A stretch of DNA of 64,000 nt from positions 372,001 to 436,000 of the forward strand of contig CAVPDG010000016.1 in the NCBI GenBank assembly GCA_963702535.1, read 5' to 3'. Of the stretch, positions 20,911 to 30,842 are shown one piece after another. Under the pieces are notes generated by a model, which saw only the letters and a program-made list of their open reading frames with translations, did not search any database and was not told where the DNA came from. The translations under genes and the position numbers were made by a program. This DNA is from CAVPDG01 sp963702535. Lineage in GTDB: Bacteria > Chloroflexota > Anaerolineae > Anaerolineales > UBA4823. Position 1 is the first letter of the stretch; every line of letters starts with the position of its first letter.

Positions 20911-21545
20911 TTACCCCGCTGCGGCTGGGATAACCGCCTTCTCCTTCCACAAGGTCCAGCCCAGGGCTGCCCAGCCCAACCCGCTTAATAAGTGGGCAAC
21001 GATCCCGTAGATCCTGTACCCGCCAATCGGATCGGATATCTCCATAGGGATCAGCGCCAACCAAAGGCAACGATCTGCAATACCCCGATCAGCAGGATCA
21101 GGGTAACGCTCAGTGGCAGAGGCGCGTGTTGCTCCGGCTTCCCAGCGCCAGCAGGATCAGCCCCACGCCCAGGACCGGCACAAAGAAGGGCGGACCCAAT
21201 GCCCGGATGATCAGGTCGATCAGCGCCGGGATAATGAGAGCTGCCAGGCTGAGGATGTAACCGATTTTTGCCATTCGCCGGGCGCCTCGCGCCAGGAGAG
21301 GGTAAAGCAATGCCAGCCCCAGAGCAACCAGCAGGCTGGGCGGAGCGCTGAGCAGCATACCCCAAAACAACGTGCTGCGACCCAATACCGCCTGGGTTTC
21401 GTCGTAAGAAGTCGGTCCATGCACGGATGTATAGATGACCCACAGCCCGGCCATCAGCAAGCCGCCCGCGATGAAAGCTAAGCCAGCCCAACGCTCAAGG
21501 CCGGAAATCTGCTCGTTTTGAATACGTTCCTACTCTGGGAATCAT
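20911..21545 (-). CDS. Multi-pass membrane protein of unknown function (frameshifted), coupled to osmC-like gene
   Basis: The ATG at 21545 overlaps the stop of the upstream OsmC gene as ATGA, strongly suggesting translational coupling. After ten residues the frame shifts at an A4 run near 21505. The protein then shows about six hydrophobic segments, including WAGLAFIAGGLLMAGLWVI, PPSLLVALGLALLYPLLA, IGYILSLAALIIPALIDLII and LSVTLILLIGVLQIVAFGW. Two further frame changes near 21130 and 21065 lead to a last segment (HLLSGLGWAALGWTLWKE) and TAA at 20911-20913. I do not recognise a family. Confidence 0.6.
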
Positions 21546-21958
21546 TCGATCACATCACATGCGCCCAGCGTCACCGGCGTCGCCGCCCGTAGCGTGTTCT
21601 GGATTTCCGCCACCCGATCTGTATGCCGCATCAGGTCCAGGACCGCCTGCCGGCTGGCGTCTGCCTTAACTCGCGCCCGGTAGCTCACATTGCTCGCCGC
21701 TCCGCCCTCGTGCTCGAAATTCCCCTGCACTTCGACCTCGACCCGCTCGACCTGGATGCCGCGCTTCCCCGCTTCACGGTAAATATCGTTGCAGTAGCAC
21801 GTCGCCAGCGCCAGGAAGAGCAGCTCCCCGCCGCTGACGCTCGAGCCATAGCCCTCTGCCCAGGCAGGGATGTTGATCGCCTGCTGTTTATCGTTCACCT
21901 GCAGGTTGACTTCATTCACACCCTGGTAGTTGCTCACGCTCGCCCGGAATTTAGCCAT
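21542..21958 (-). CDS. OsmC-family protein
   Basis: A 138-residue protein starting at ATG 21958 behind AGGAGGAG. It shows the OsmC/Ohr fold pattern: an N-terminal sheet, then GYGSSVSGGELLFLALATCY with the conserved helix cysteine, and a second half FEHEGGAASNVSYRARV. OsmC proteins reduce organic hydroperoxides through paired cysteines. Here the second cysteine appears at the extreme C-terminus (LGACDVIE) rather than in the usual HxxCP position, so this may belong to the non-peroxidase OsmC subgroup. It is followed by the coupled membrane protein. Confidence 0.85.
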   Translation of the reverse strand: MAKFRASVSNYQGVNEVNLQVNDKQQAINIPAWAEGYGSSVSGGELLFLALATCYCNDIYREAGKRGIQVERVEVEVQGNFEHEGGAASNVSYRARVKADASRQAVLDLMRHTDRVAEIQNTLRAATPVTLGACDVIE

Positions 21959-22132
21959 AGCGCTCCTCCTGAGATTTAAATGCAAGCCGTAACACACCCG
22001 GTAAACGGTTGTGCGCCACTACAAGATATTTACGATAAACTTAGGAAGATTATTATACTGGATTATTGCTTCCCAAAAATAATGGGCGATCCCCCCTTCA
22101 CACAGCCAAGCTGATTGCTGGTATTTTTCCCC

Positions 22133-22653
22133 TTATGCGAGTCGTCTCCGCGCCGCCAGGAGCGCCGCCTCCAATATCAGCGCAGTGGCTGTCAATCCCA
22201 CGTACAGCCATGGACCCCACAACCTCCATAAGGGTCCCGCAGGGTAAGAGGACACCAGCAGCAAGCCCAAGCCAACCGCAACCCCGAGGGCTACGATATG
22301 AAATACCAACCGCCTCCGGCTGTCCCCACGTATGATCAGCAACAGTGTGCTGAAAAAGGGCAATACGATCAGGAGTCCAAACAAAGCGATGAAGATCTCG
22401 CGAGCGCGACCTGTAATCACTGTGGTCCCGTGACCACTCCCACGACAATGTTGGCGAGTGCTCCCGTTATCGTAAAAAGCACCCAGGCGCCCGATAGCGG
22501 CGACCCGCAAAAATCACCTTCCAGCCTGACGAAGGGAGCCGTACACGGGTATTCCGCTGGCACATTAACCCGGTCATAAGCCCAGGGACCGGCGATTGCC
22601 ACCAAAAGTAAGATCAGAAGCGCCACTCGCAAGGCACGTTTGTACTCATTCAT
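22133..22653 (-). CDS. Four-helix membrane protein of unknown function (one frameshift)
   Basis: Starts at ATG 22653 with GGAG nine bases upstream. Hydrophobic segments are VALLILLLVAIAGPWAY, AWVLFTITGALANIVVGVV, then after a shift near 22425 FIALFGLLIVLPFFSTLLLI and LVFHIVALGVAVGLGLLLV, with a last one before RRRLA. Two cysteines and Pro residues lie in the first extracytoplasmic loop (PCTAPFVRLEGDFCG). About 173 residues in all; no family recognised. Confidence 0.6.
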
Positions 22654-22685
22654 CCATATCATCTCCGGCATCCTTCATGCCGCGA

Positions 22686-23393
22686 TTATCCTGCACCCCC
22701 AACAATCCTTCTTTTCCGCCGGCCCACCATTTCACCCCAATTCGCCTGCTCCCCCCTCTCACCCCGAGACGAAAGCTGGATCATCCAGATATCCTGCACA
22801 CGCTCGTAGTACCTGCCCACGTGCAACCCATCCATCAGAGCGTGGTGCGCCTGCACCGCCAGCGGCATCTTCAACGCCCCACCCTCTTCGAAGAACTTGC
22901 CCCAGGCGAAGCGCGGCACCAGTCGCCCGGGTTTAGGTGAGTAGGATGCGTGAAGCTGGTGAACGACACCCACGGGATGGCAGTCATGAACAGGAAGTCG
23001 TCGCGCCCTGGCTCGTCGGAGAGGGTCGGGTGCTCGCGCACGTATGCCATGCGTCGCGCCGCTTCCCGGACAAATTCGGGGAAATCCGGACTGTAGGGGA
23101 TGGTGCAGAAGCTGAACAGGTCGTTGGCGGTCAGCACCGTCATCGACGGGTGGACGGCGGCATGCTCCACCACCTCCTCGCCGCGCATACGGTAGCGGAA
23201 CTCCGGGATCTCGTCGCGGCGCGGAGATCAGGTAGACGATCGCCGCGCTCACCGGAAAGCCGCCCGCCTTGACCCTGGAGATGAAAGCGCCCAACTCAAC
23301 GTTGGCGCACAGGCTGAAGTGCGGGTGGTCGAAGCGCCGGTAAATCTCATACTGCTGGCGGCGCGGCCAGATTTGCAGATCGATGGTTCGCAA
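22686..23393 (-). CDS. Chloramphenicol O-acetyltransferase-like (type A CAT) enzyme (frameshifted)
   Basis: Starts with TTG at 23393 preceded by GGGAGGCAG. The N-terminus IDLQIWPRRQQYEIYRRFDHP and FSLCANVELGAFI match CAT. After a shift near 23225 the sequence has VLTANDLFSFCTIPYSPDF and FLFMTAIPWVSFTSF. After a second shift near 22945 it has WGKFFEEGGALKMPLAVQ and the catalytic HHALMDGLHVGRYYE with the general-base histidine. Such chromosomal CAT-like proteins acetylate hydroxyl groups with acetyl-CoA. Whether chloramphenicol is the natural substrate cannot be judged. Length of about 235 residues is slightly above the usual 215. Confidence 0.85.
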   Translation of the reverse strand: MRTIDLQIWPRRQQYEIYRRFDHPHFSLCANVELGAFISRVKAGGFPVSAAIVYLISAPRRDPGVPLPYARRGGGGACRRPPVDDGADRQRPVQLLHHPLQSGFPRICPGSGATHGIRARAPDPLRRARARRLPVHDCHPVGVVHQLHASYSPKPGRLVPRFAWGKFFEEGGALKMPLAVQAHHALMDGLHVGRYYERVQDIWMIQLSSRGERGEQANWGEMVGRRKRRIVGGAG

Positions 23394-23463
23394 GGCTGCC
23401 TCCCGGTTGCGGTGTGCTTGCTGCCGTGAGGCACATTCTATCATCGAAACCCGCTCGCCTGAG

Positions 23464-24286
23464 CTACTTTACCGGGATGAAGTTGTACCTCGCCAGAACC
23501 TCCTGCCCCTCCTGAGAGAGCACCAGGTCGATGAACGCCTGCGCCAGCTCCGCATGCTTGCTCTCCTTAACCGGCGCGATCGGGTAGGTCGCGATCACAT
23601 TCAGCGCATCCGGGATTTCGATCTGCTCCACTTCGGCTACATACGCTGCCGAATGTCGCTAAGGTATACAATCCCAGCATCGGCCTCATCCAATGCAACT
23701 TTGGTCAGCACTATCTTAGACATTGCTCTCATAAACCACGTTTCTCATCACGTCAACTTTCAAAGCCGTTCCTAAAGCCGGGTCGGCAGCCACATTCTCC
23801 AGGAAATCGAGCGTATACTGCCCCACCGGGACTTCTTTGGCTGCCAACACCAACTTCAAGCCCAGGTTTGCCAGGTCATTCAAATCCTTCAAACCTGCCG
23901 AATTATCTTTCGGGTAGATCACCACCAGGCGGTTCCTGGCGAAGTTCTGCTCTGCCCGCTGATAACACTCCCGGCATCGATCGTCACACCCATCTGCTTC
24001 TTTCGCGCTGGCGAACACATCCGCCGGCGCACCTTCGTTGATCTGCTGCGCTAGCTGTTGCGAGCCGGCGAAGTTATACACCACCGTCACTCCTGGGTGA
24101 GCAGCCTCGAACGTCTTCCCGATTTCCCCAAACGGCTCGGTCAGCGACGCCACGGCGAAGATACCAGGTGGACGGGCCCGGCGAGGGGGGGTCGGGCCAC
24201 TGTTGATTGCTGGACACAACCAACAAATGTCAGGGCAAATAGAACGAAATAACGTGATAGCGGTGGCTTTTTAAATTCTCACTCAT
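23464..24286 (-). CDS. modA: ModA-like molybdate/tungstate-binding lipoprotein (frameshifted)
   Basis: Substrate-binding protein of a molybdate-type ABC transporter. Reading from ATG 24286, one extra A in an A5 run gives a lipoprotein signal (SRYFVLFALTFVGC). The mature part shows IFAVASLTEPFGEIGKTFE, VVYNFAGSQQLAQQI, GAPADVFASA, then VIYPKDNSAGLKDLNDLA and VPVGQYTLDFLENV. After shifts near 23715 and 23655 come VALDEADAGIVYLSD, ALNVIATYPIAPVKES and LVLSQEGQEVLARYNFIPVK to the stop at 23464. No modB or modC follows, so the permease and ATPase must be elsewhere or absent. Confidence 0.88.
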
Positions 24287-24560
24287 ACCCGGGTTCAATT
24301 ATAATCATTTTACGAATATATAATAAATAAACACAAACGGTTTAGAACGTGAGGACTCGACAAGAATAGGCGCACCCTTTTCCCTGTACTGCGGTTCATG
24401 ACGAACAAACTCGGTAATATGGCGGGTTATCGTGAAAAAATGTAGAAATTATCCTCCACTACCGTTATAATCCAACACAAGTGGAATGAACACCAAAACA
24501 GGCCATCGTGCCGGCCTGTGACCAGCCAGCAGCACACCTTCTACCAAGGAGAAAAGCTAT

Positions 24561-25981
24561 ATGGAATCCAAGTTATTCATCAATGGTCAGTGGGTCGACG
24601 GCGGACCATTGCTGGAAGTAACCAACAAATATACGGGCGCCGTCATCGGAGCTTTGCCCACGGCGCGGCGCGAGGATATGGATGCGGCAATCAGCGCCGC
24701 TCAGGCAGCTACCCGGCTGATGGCAGAGATGCCCGCCCACCGCCGCAGCGAGATATTGAGCCGCGCCGCCGCTCTGATGCGCGAGAACCGCCAGGACCTG
24801 GCGCGCACGATCGCAGCCGAAGCGGGGAAAGCCCTCAAATTCGCCCTCGCCGAAGTGGACCGGGCGATCAGCACCTTCACATTTGCTGCCGAAGAAGCCA
24901 AGCGCATTCACGGTGAAACCATCCCCTTGGACGCCGCGCCTGCCGGCGAAGGCTATTTCGGCTTTTGGACGCGCAGACCGGTCGGCGTGATCGCCGCCAT
25001 CAGCCCCTTTAATTTCCCTCTGAACCTGGTTGCCCACAAAGTTGCGCCTGCCCTGGCGGCTGGAAATACCCTGGTGTTGAAACCCGCCAGCACGACCCCG
25101 TTGACCGCCGTAAAGCTGTGCGAGATTTTGTCGCAAGCTGGCTTGCCCGCCGGAGCGCTGAACCTCGTCGTCGGTCCGGGCAGCACGGTTGGAGAATGGC
25201 TGATCACCGACCCGCGCATCGACAAGATCACCTTCACCGGCAGCCCGCCGGTCGGCGAGCACATCCTCTCGGTCGCCGGCATCAAAAAGGTCACCCTGGA
25301 GCTGGGCAACACATCGCCGGTGATCATCGCCCCCGACGCCGACCTGGATTTCGTCGCTCGCCGCTGCGCCGTTGGCGCCTATGCCAATTCGGGTCAGGTT
25401 TGCATCTCCGTCCAGCGCATCTACAGCCAGACGGAGGTCTATGAGCCGTTCACTGAAAAATTCGTGCGCGCCAGCGAGCAGATGGTGGTCGGCGATCCGC
25501 TGGATGAGCGCGTGGATGTAGGACCGATGATCGACATCCGCGAAGCCGAGCGCATCGAGAGCTGGGTGAACGAAGCATCCGCCGGCGGCGCAAAGGTCCT
25601 GACCGGAGGCAAGCGCGAAGGCGCGGTCTATTATCCTACGGTGCTGACGCAAGTCACGCCTGAGATGAAGGTCATTGCTGAGGAAGCCTTTGCTCCGGTG
25701 GCAGCGGTGATCGCCATTGACGATTTTGAAGAGGCTTTACGCCAGGCAGACGACACGAGTTTCGGCTTGCAAGCCGCCGTCTTCACCGCGATATCAACCG
25801 CGTTTTCAAAGCCATCCAAAATTTGAACTTCGGCGGGGTGATTATCAACGATACCCCGAACTTCCGCGTCGACCACATGCCCTATGGCGGCAACCGCATC
25901 AGCGGTCTGGGTCGCGAAGGGGTGCGCTTCGCCATCGAAGAGATGACCAATATCCAGATGGTAGCAATTCGCTTGAGCTAG
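24561..25981 (+). CDS. NAD(P)-dependent aldehyde dehydrogenase (one frameshift)
   Basis: About 473-residue ALDH of the lactaldehyde/succinate-semialdehyde/non-phosphorylating GAPDH range, following AAGGAGAAAAG. Key parts are the N-terminal FINGQWVDGG, AISPFNFPLNLVAHKVAPAL (cofactor binding), LVLKPAST (Lys), FTGSPPVG, catalytic-base glutamate in KVTLELGN, catalytic cysteine in NSGQVCISVQR and EEAFAPVAAVI. Near 25787 one base disturbs the frame; the sequence resumes RDINRVFKAIQ and ends PYGGNRISGLGREGVRFAIEEM, with stop at 25979-25981. A TATAAT box at 24466-24471 is a possible -10 element. It stands alone between divergent or unrelated genes. Confidence 0.92.
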
Positions 25982-26111
25982 TGGTTTTTTACAATTCCAT
26001 CCCTGCCCAAATGTCCAGGCGCCAACCTGGTCGAATGGGCGATGCGCCGGGATGCGCCGCCGGATATACTGGTAGCATCTTGCTTACCTGTATTTTCTGG
26101 AGGAAACGTAC

Positions 26112-27024
26112 ATGACCACAAAAGATAACCCTTTGCATGAGCTTTCCGAAGCCATGGTCGCCGCCGTCGAAAAAGCCGGCGCTGCCACCCTGCTGGTCGA
26201 TGCCCGCAAGCGCTTCCCCGCCAGCGGTATTGCCATCTCCCCCGACCTGGTGCTCACCGCCGATCACGTCGTCGAGCGCGATGAAGATATCCACGTCATA
26301 CTCCCCGACGGCGCGCAGCTCTCAGCCCGGCTCGCCGGCCGCGATCCCGGCAGCGACCTGGCCGCTCCTGCGCCTGGAGCGCCCGGTGGCCTCCCCTGCC
26401 GAGATTGCCCCGCAGGAGGCGCGCGTCGGGCAGCTCGTCCTGGCGCTGGGGCGTCCCTCTCCGGAGGGCATCCAGGCAAGCCTGGGCGTGGTCAGCGCCA
26501 TCGGCGGACCCGTGCGCACCGCTCACGGCGGCTTGCTGGAGCGCTACCTGCGCACCGACGCCACTCCCTACCCCGGCTTCTCCGGCGGTCCGCTGGTGGA
26601 TACCGCCGGGCGCGTGCTCGGTCTGAACACCTCCGGTCTGGGGCGCGGCGCCGCCATCACCATCCCCGCTGCGCTCGCCTGGGAGATCGCCTCCACCCTG
26701 GCGCAACACGGGCATGTACGGCGTGGCTTCATCGGTGTGCGCAGCCAGCCGGCGCCCATCACCCCCGCCCAGCAGAAAGCCCTGGGGCGCGAACAGGCTT
26801 CCGGCTTGCTCCTGGTGGGTGTGGAGGATCACAGCCCGGCTGAGAAGGGCGGTCTCCTGGTCGGCGATATCATCGTCGCCCTGGGGGGTAAGCCGGTCGT
26901 CGATCCGGATGAGCTGCTGGCAGCCCTCGTCGGCGACGTGGTGGGCAAGCCCACCGCTTTCGAGATCTTGCGTGGCGGTCAGCCCATCACCCTGTCCGTC
27001 ACGGTTGGGGAGCGCAAGTCGTGA
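26112..27024 (+). CDS. Trypsin-like serine protease with PDZ domain, no signal peptide (one frameshift)
   Basis: HtrA/DegP-like protease of about 304 residues. Catalytic residues are H52 in LTADHVV, D82 in GSDLALLRLERP (one-base shift near 26360 within this motif) and serine in PYPGFSGGPLVDTAGRV. A PDZ domain follows (FIGVRSQP, GLLLVGVEDHSPAEKGGLL, VGDIIVALGGKPV). Typical HtrA proteins have an N-terminal signal or membrane anchor; here the chain begins with soluble, charged sequence, so it is predicted to act in the cytoplasm. It overlaps the next protease gene by 4 nt (ATGA), and a regulator gene follows. Confidence 0.88.
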
Positions 27025-27637
27025 CCGCCCTGCAAGCCTTCTCGGATGCGCTCACCCACCAGCTTTCCGGCGTCAACAGCCGCCTGCAGCGCTCCGTCGT
27101 GGTGGTGCAAGACGGGCAACGGGGCGCCGGCGCGGGCGTGGTTTGGCGCAAAGGCGGTTACATCGTCACCAATCACCACGTCGTCGCCGGCGGCAAGCCG
27201 CACGTATCCTTGCCAGATGGCAGCCAGCTCCCCGCCCGCCTCGTGGCGCAGGACCCCGAGATCGACCTCGCCCTGCTCCAGGTTGACAAGTCCGATCTGC
27301 CCCCCGTCCCGGTGGCCGATTCGCGCCGCCTGCGGGTCGGGCAGGTTGTCCTTGCAGTGGGCATCCCTGGGGACAGCGCGGCTTCGTCACCAGCGGCATC
27401 ATCTCCTCTCTTGGAGAAGCCTGCCACGCACGGATCGCGCCGCAGCGTGCCCATCATCCGCTCGGATGTGACCCTGGCGCCGGGCAATTCGGGCGGTCCG
27501 CTGGCAAACGCCACCGGCGGCGTGATCGGCATCAATACCCTGGTGGTGGGCGGCGACCTGGGCGTCGCTATCCCCAGCCACCTGGTTGAAGCCTTCGTGG
27601 CTCAGGCTCTCGGCGAGCGGGAGGAGTGCTGGCGTGA
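27021..27637 (+). CDS. Second trypsin-like serine protease, catalytic domain only (frameshifted)
   Basis: About 205 residues, beginning inside the stop of the preceding protease. The catalytic triad is visible as IVTNHHVV (His), EIDLALLQV (Asp) and LAPGNSGGPLAN (Ser). The middle part GQRGFVTSGIISSLGEA is read in a different frame between about 27371 and 27440, so two opposite indels are present. No PDZ domain or signal peptide is seen. The frame carrying the catalytic Ser continues to 27728, but the neighbouring frame gives TGA at 27635-27637 overlapping the regulator start GTGA. That end is preferred; it requires another indel near 27620. Confidence 0.8.
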
Positions 27638-28283
27638 TCCGCCTGGCGCTGGTCGCCCCGGCTTTAGCGCTGCGCCTGGGTTTGCGCCTCCTGCTCTCCG
27701 CGGACAATTCCGTGGAAGTAGTGGCTGAGGCTGCCACCCTGGCGGAGCTCTTCCCCTTGCGGGACGAGGTCGACGCACTGGCGACCGAGGTCGACGTGCT
27801 CATCCTGGTGGCGGATTCCACTGCCCCACCACCTTGCCGGAGAGCGATCCCCTGCCTATCCTGCTGCTGTACAGCGGCGACCCGCCGGACCTGCCTGGCT
27901 TGCATCACTTGGAGCGTCCCTGGGGGCTGCTGCCGCTCGAATCCAGCCCCGAGGAGCTCTCCGCCACGCTCAGCGCCCTGCGCGAAGGGCTGTTTGTCAG
28001 CCCACCCGCCTTGCTGCCGCGCCTGCTCTCCAACCAGGCGCCGGCTGTCCAACCCCTGTCAGGGCAACTGGAAAAATCTCCCGGCGGTGAGCTGACCGGG
28101 CGCGAGAGCGAGGTGCTTGCCCTCCTGGCGCAGGGGCTGGCGAACAAGCAGATCGCCGCCCGCCTGGGCATCAGCGAGCACACCGTCAAGTTCCACGTCT
28201 CCGCCATCTACAGCAAGCTGGGCGCCTCCAGCCGCACCGAAGCTGTGCGCCTGGGGGTGCGGCTGGGGCTGATTGTGCTCTAA
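27634..28283 (+). CDS. LuxR/NarL-type regulator with a degenerate receiver domain (one frameshift)
   Basis: About 216 residues, starting GTG at 27634 behind GGGAGGAG. The N-terminal half follows the receiver pattern (IRLALVAPALALRLGLRLLL, VEVVAEAATLAELF) but has no acidic pair after the first strand. The usual phospho-Asp strand reads VDVLILVADS, with Val at the Asp position. A frameshift near 27828 leads to LPILLLYSGDPPDLPGLHHL. The C-terminal HTH is canonical: LTGRESEVLALLAQGLANKQ, then ISEHTVKFHVSAIYSKLGA. It is probably not controlled by phosphorylation. Coupling to two intracellular proteases suggests it is regulated with or by them. Confidence 0.85.
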
Positions 28284-28305
28284 GTCACGCGAATGGGTCT
28301 TTCTC

Positions 28306-29061
28306 TTACTGCGCCAGATACCCGCCGTCGACCGGGTAATAGGAACCGGTGACGAAGGAGGCTTTATCCGAGCTGAGCCACAGCGCCAGCTCAGCCACTT
28401 CCTCGGGCTGGCCCAGGCGGCCAATGGGGTGCAGCCCCACCAGCATGGCATTCAGTCCGGGATCATTCTCCAGGGCGGCGATCATGGGGGTGCGAATGAA
28501 AGCCGGACCAATGGCATTTACCCGGATACCCTGCGAGCTGTATTCCAGGGCAGCAGTTTTGGTCAGTCCAATCACACCGTGCTTGGCTGCCACGTAGGCC
28601 GGCGCGCCGGCAAAGGCTGCCTGTCCCAGTATGGAAGCCATGTTAACGATGGCGCCGCCGCCGTTCTGCAACATGGCGGGAATCTCGTAGCGCATGCAGT
28701 AAAACACGCCAGACAGGTTGATCCCGATCACTTTGTTCCAGCCTTCTACGCTGTAGGCGCCTGTTGGATTCAATTCTCCGCCGATGCCGGCGTTGTTGCA
28801 GGCGATATCCAGTCGACCAAAGGTGCTCAGAGTGAAATCGACCAGCGCCTGGCAGGCAGCCGGATCGGACACATCGGCGTTGAAGTAAGCCGCCTCGCCG
28901 CCGGACTTGCGGATCAACTGGACAGTCTCCTGCCCGTTGCGATCATCCACATCTGAGACAACAACCTGTGCACCTTCCCGGGCGTAAACCAGGGCAACTG
29001 CTCGGCCAATACCGGAGGCCGCTCCGGTTACCAGTGCTACTTTACCAGTAAAAGTGTTCAT
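28306..29061 (-). CDS. Short-chain dehydrogenase/reductase (SDR)
   Basis: Intact 251-residue classical SDR. Cofactor motif VTGAASGIGRA (11-21), D38-type acidic residue in VVSDVDD (NAD preference), NNAGIGG (about 89-95), catalytic Ser in VNMASILG, and Tyr/Lys in AYVAAKHGVIGL. The C-terminus FVTGSYYPVDGGYLA matches the 3-oxoacyl-ACP reductase/2,5-diketogluconate-type group. It oxidises or reduces a secondary alcohol or ketone. It converges with the LuxR regulator gene and starts with GGAGTTGAG upstream. Confidence 0.9.
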   Translation of the reverse strand: MNTFTGKVALVTGAASGIGRAVALVYAREGAQVVVSDVDDRNGQETVQLIRKSGGEAAYFNADVSDPAACQALVDFTLSTFGRLDIACNNAGIGGELNPTGAYSVEGWNKVIGINLSGVFYCMRYEIPAMLQNGGGAIVNMASILGQAAFAGAPAYVAAKHGVIGLTKTAALEYSSQGIRVNAIGPAFIRTPMIAALENDPGLNAMLVGLHPIGRLGQPEEVAELALWLSSDKASFVTGSYYPVDGGYLAQ

Positions 29062-29233
29062 CTCAACTCCTATATCGATTGTGCTGTCAATATGACCAAG
29101 GCAACACTACTTCTACCATGTATACCTGTCACACAACGCACCTATGATTTTGTGAAAACCTGCACAATCTATTAACTATATTTTGCATCTTAATTGTAAG
29201 AATTGTGTTGGATGTAGATTAAGATCAAGTGAC

Positions 29234-29269
29234 AAAAAAAGCTCTGGAGAACCCTCCAGAGCTTTTTTT
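29234..29269. terminator. Bidirectional intrinsic terminator of the Hsp20 gene
   Basis: GCTCTGGAG (29241-29249) pairs with CTCCAGAGC (29254-29262), flanked by A7 on one side and T7 on the other, so it works in both directions. It lies directly after the Hsp20 stop at 29284 on the minus strand. Confidence 0.9.
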
Positions 29270-29283
29270 CTAAGCGATTTACC

Positions 29284-29775
29284 TTAATTCTTGCTGGTAA
29301 CTTCTTTGACTTTGCCCTCGATCATGGGCGCCTCGACGCTGTGCACCGCGATCTTCTTCGGCTTCACTTCCTCGCTCTTAGGCAGCTTGAGAGTCAGCAC
29401 GCCGGACTCGTATTTGGCTTCGATCGCCTCAGATCTCAGCGCCGCCGGCAGGGTCAGGCTGCGGGCAAATGCCCCGTAGCGCCGCTCGCGCAGGTGGTAG
29501 TGCACGTCGTCTTTCTCTTCTTCGGCTTTGTACTCGCCCTTGATGGTCAGCGTTTTGCCGCTGTAGGTGATCTCCATGTCTTCGGGCTGGATGCCGGGGA
29601 TCGACGCCTTGACGACATACTCGTCCTCGCTCTCCGTCACGTCCAGGGGCAGCGTATCGACAAAGTTCGGTCCCTCGCCTGCCTCGCCCAGGAACGCCGT
29701 GTCGAACAGGCGATCCATGGCGCTGCGCAGGGTCATCATCTCACGGAATGGGTCTCTTCGGATTATGTAGTTCAT
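29284..29775 (-). CDS. Small heat-shock protein, Hsp20/alpha-crystallin family
   Basis: A 163-residue ATP-independent holdase. The start at ATG 29775 has GGAGG seven bases upstream (an upstream in-frame ATG at 29793 lacks this). The N-terminus DPFREMMTLRSAMDRLFD and the alpha-crystallin domain (VDVTESEDEYVVKASIPG-like start through SGVLTLKLPKSEEVKPKKI) are typical, including the conserved GVLTL motif. Single-gene unit with a strong terminator. Confidence 0.95.
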   Translation of the reverse strand: MNYIIRRDPFREMMTLRSAMDRLFDTAFLGEAGEGPNFVDTLPLDVTESEDEYVVKASIPGIQPEDMEITYSGKTLTIKGEYKAEEEKDDVHYHLRERRYGAFARSLTLPAALRSEAIEAKYESGVLTLKLPKSEEVKPKKIAVHSVEAPMIEGKVKEVTSKN

Positions 29776-29977
29776 CTTATACCTCCAGCTCAATCAGGTT
29801 TTGGATACGGTTAAGTTACCTCGTTGAATTACAAACCAAATCTTAGCCGGAGTGTATAAGAAGAAAGTTGGAGGATTGTATGAGGAATATAAAAAGCCAG
29901 CTTAGCCACCCAACTCTTGCTGCCTCTGACGCGCCTTTCGCAGTTTTTCCCTCTTTCCCATCCCCAATCTTCCCACA

Positions 29978-30831
29978 TCAGACAACACCATCGAACAGAT
30001 CCTTCTCCTTCAGCCCATCCGTCGCCGGCGGGTAAGCGCGCATGTAGTATTCTTTGCGCCCCGCCAGGTATTGCAGCCAGCGCAGCGGTCCCCGGCGCAA
30101 AGCTGCCCCGTCTGCCTGGCTGGCGTGGCAGGCGGAAGCCTCCTGCTTGCGCTCGAAGACCGGTCCGTAATCGATGACCGCGTGCACGGGGAAATCCCCC
30201 TCCTCCACCAGCGCCAGCAGGTCGATATCCGCGTTGCGCCCAAAACGGCGCGGGTCGCGCCCGAAAAGGGGCAGCAGGCGCACCGCAACACGCAGGAAAC
30301 CCTTGGGGATCACCTGGTAGTACAGCTTCTGCGGCTGGTAGGGCGGGTCGTCCGTGACGTAGCCCGCTTCTCCCGCCAGGTGGAAGGCGCGCAGCGTCGC
30401 CTGGTGGATGGCGATGTGGTCGGGATGCTTGTAGCCGCCGATCGGGTCGAAGGTCAGCACCACCTGCGGTCGCAAGCGGCGGATAGCATCCACGATCTTG
30501 CCCGCTACTTCGTCCAGCGGGGCAGCCGCCAGCGCCTGCGGGTGCTGGTTGTCCGGCGAGCCGGGCATGCCCGAATCGCGGTAATCCAGGAAGTGCACCC
30601 CGCTCAAGCCCAGGATGCCGGCTGCGCAGCGCAGCTCGTCCACCCGCCGCTCGGCGATCGAGGTGTAGCCCTCCAGGTGCTCGGCGTCCACCGTGCCCGC
30701 CTCGCCGCGCGTGGCGCACACCAGGTGCGTCTCCACACCCCGGGCGGCATACAGCGCCAGCGTGCCTCCCAGCCCGAACGACTCGTCGTCCGGGTGCGCC
30801 AGCACCGCCAGCAGGGTACGTGATGCGCCAT
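29978..30831 (-). CDS. PIG-L/LmbE family zinc-dependent deacetylase
   Basis: About 284-residue N-acetylglucosaminyl-type deacetylase. LLAVLAHPDDESFGLGG supplies the zinc His-Asp-Asp motif and YKHPDHIAIHQAT the third zinc ligand. DYRDSGMPGS and GEAGTVD are also family-typical. Substrates are N-acetyl sugars such as GlcNAc-inositol or bacillithiol/mycothiol precursors, but this one is unassigned. ATG 30831 is the likely start, followed after four codons by a small frame change. Without that start, the open frame runs upstream into the histidine kinase gene, so the apparent fusion is probably an indel artefact. The last residues before 29978 read KDLFDGVV. Confidence 0.85.
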
Positions 30832-30842
30832 TCGTCTTCGTG

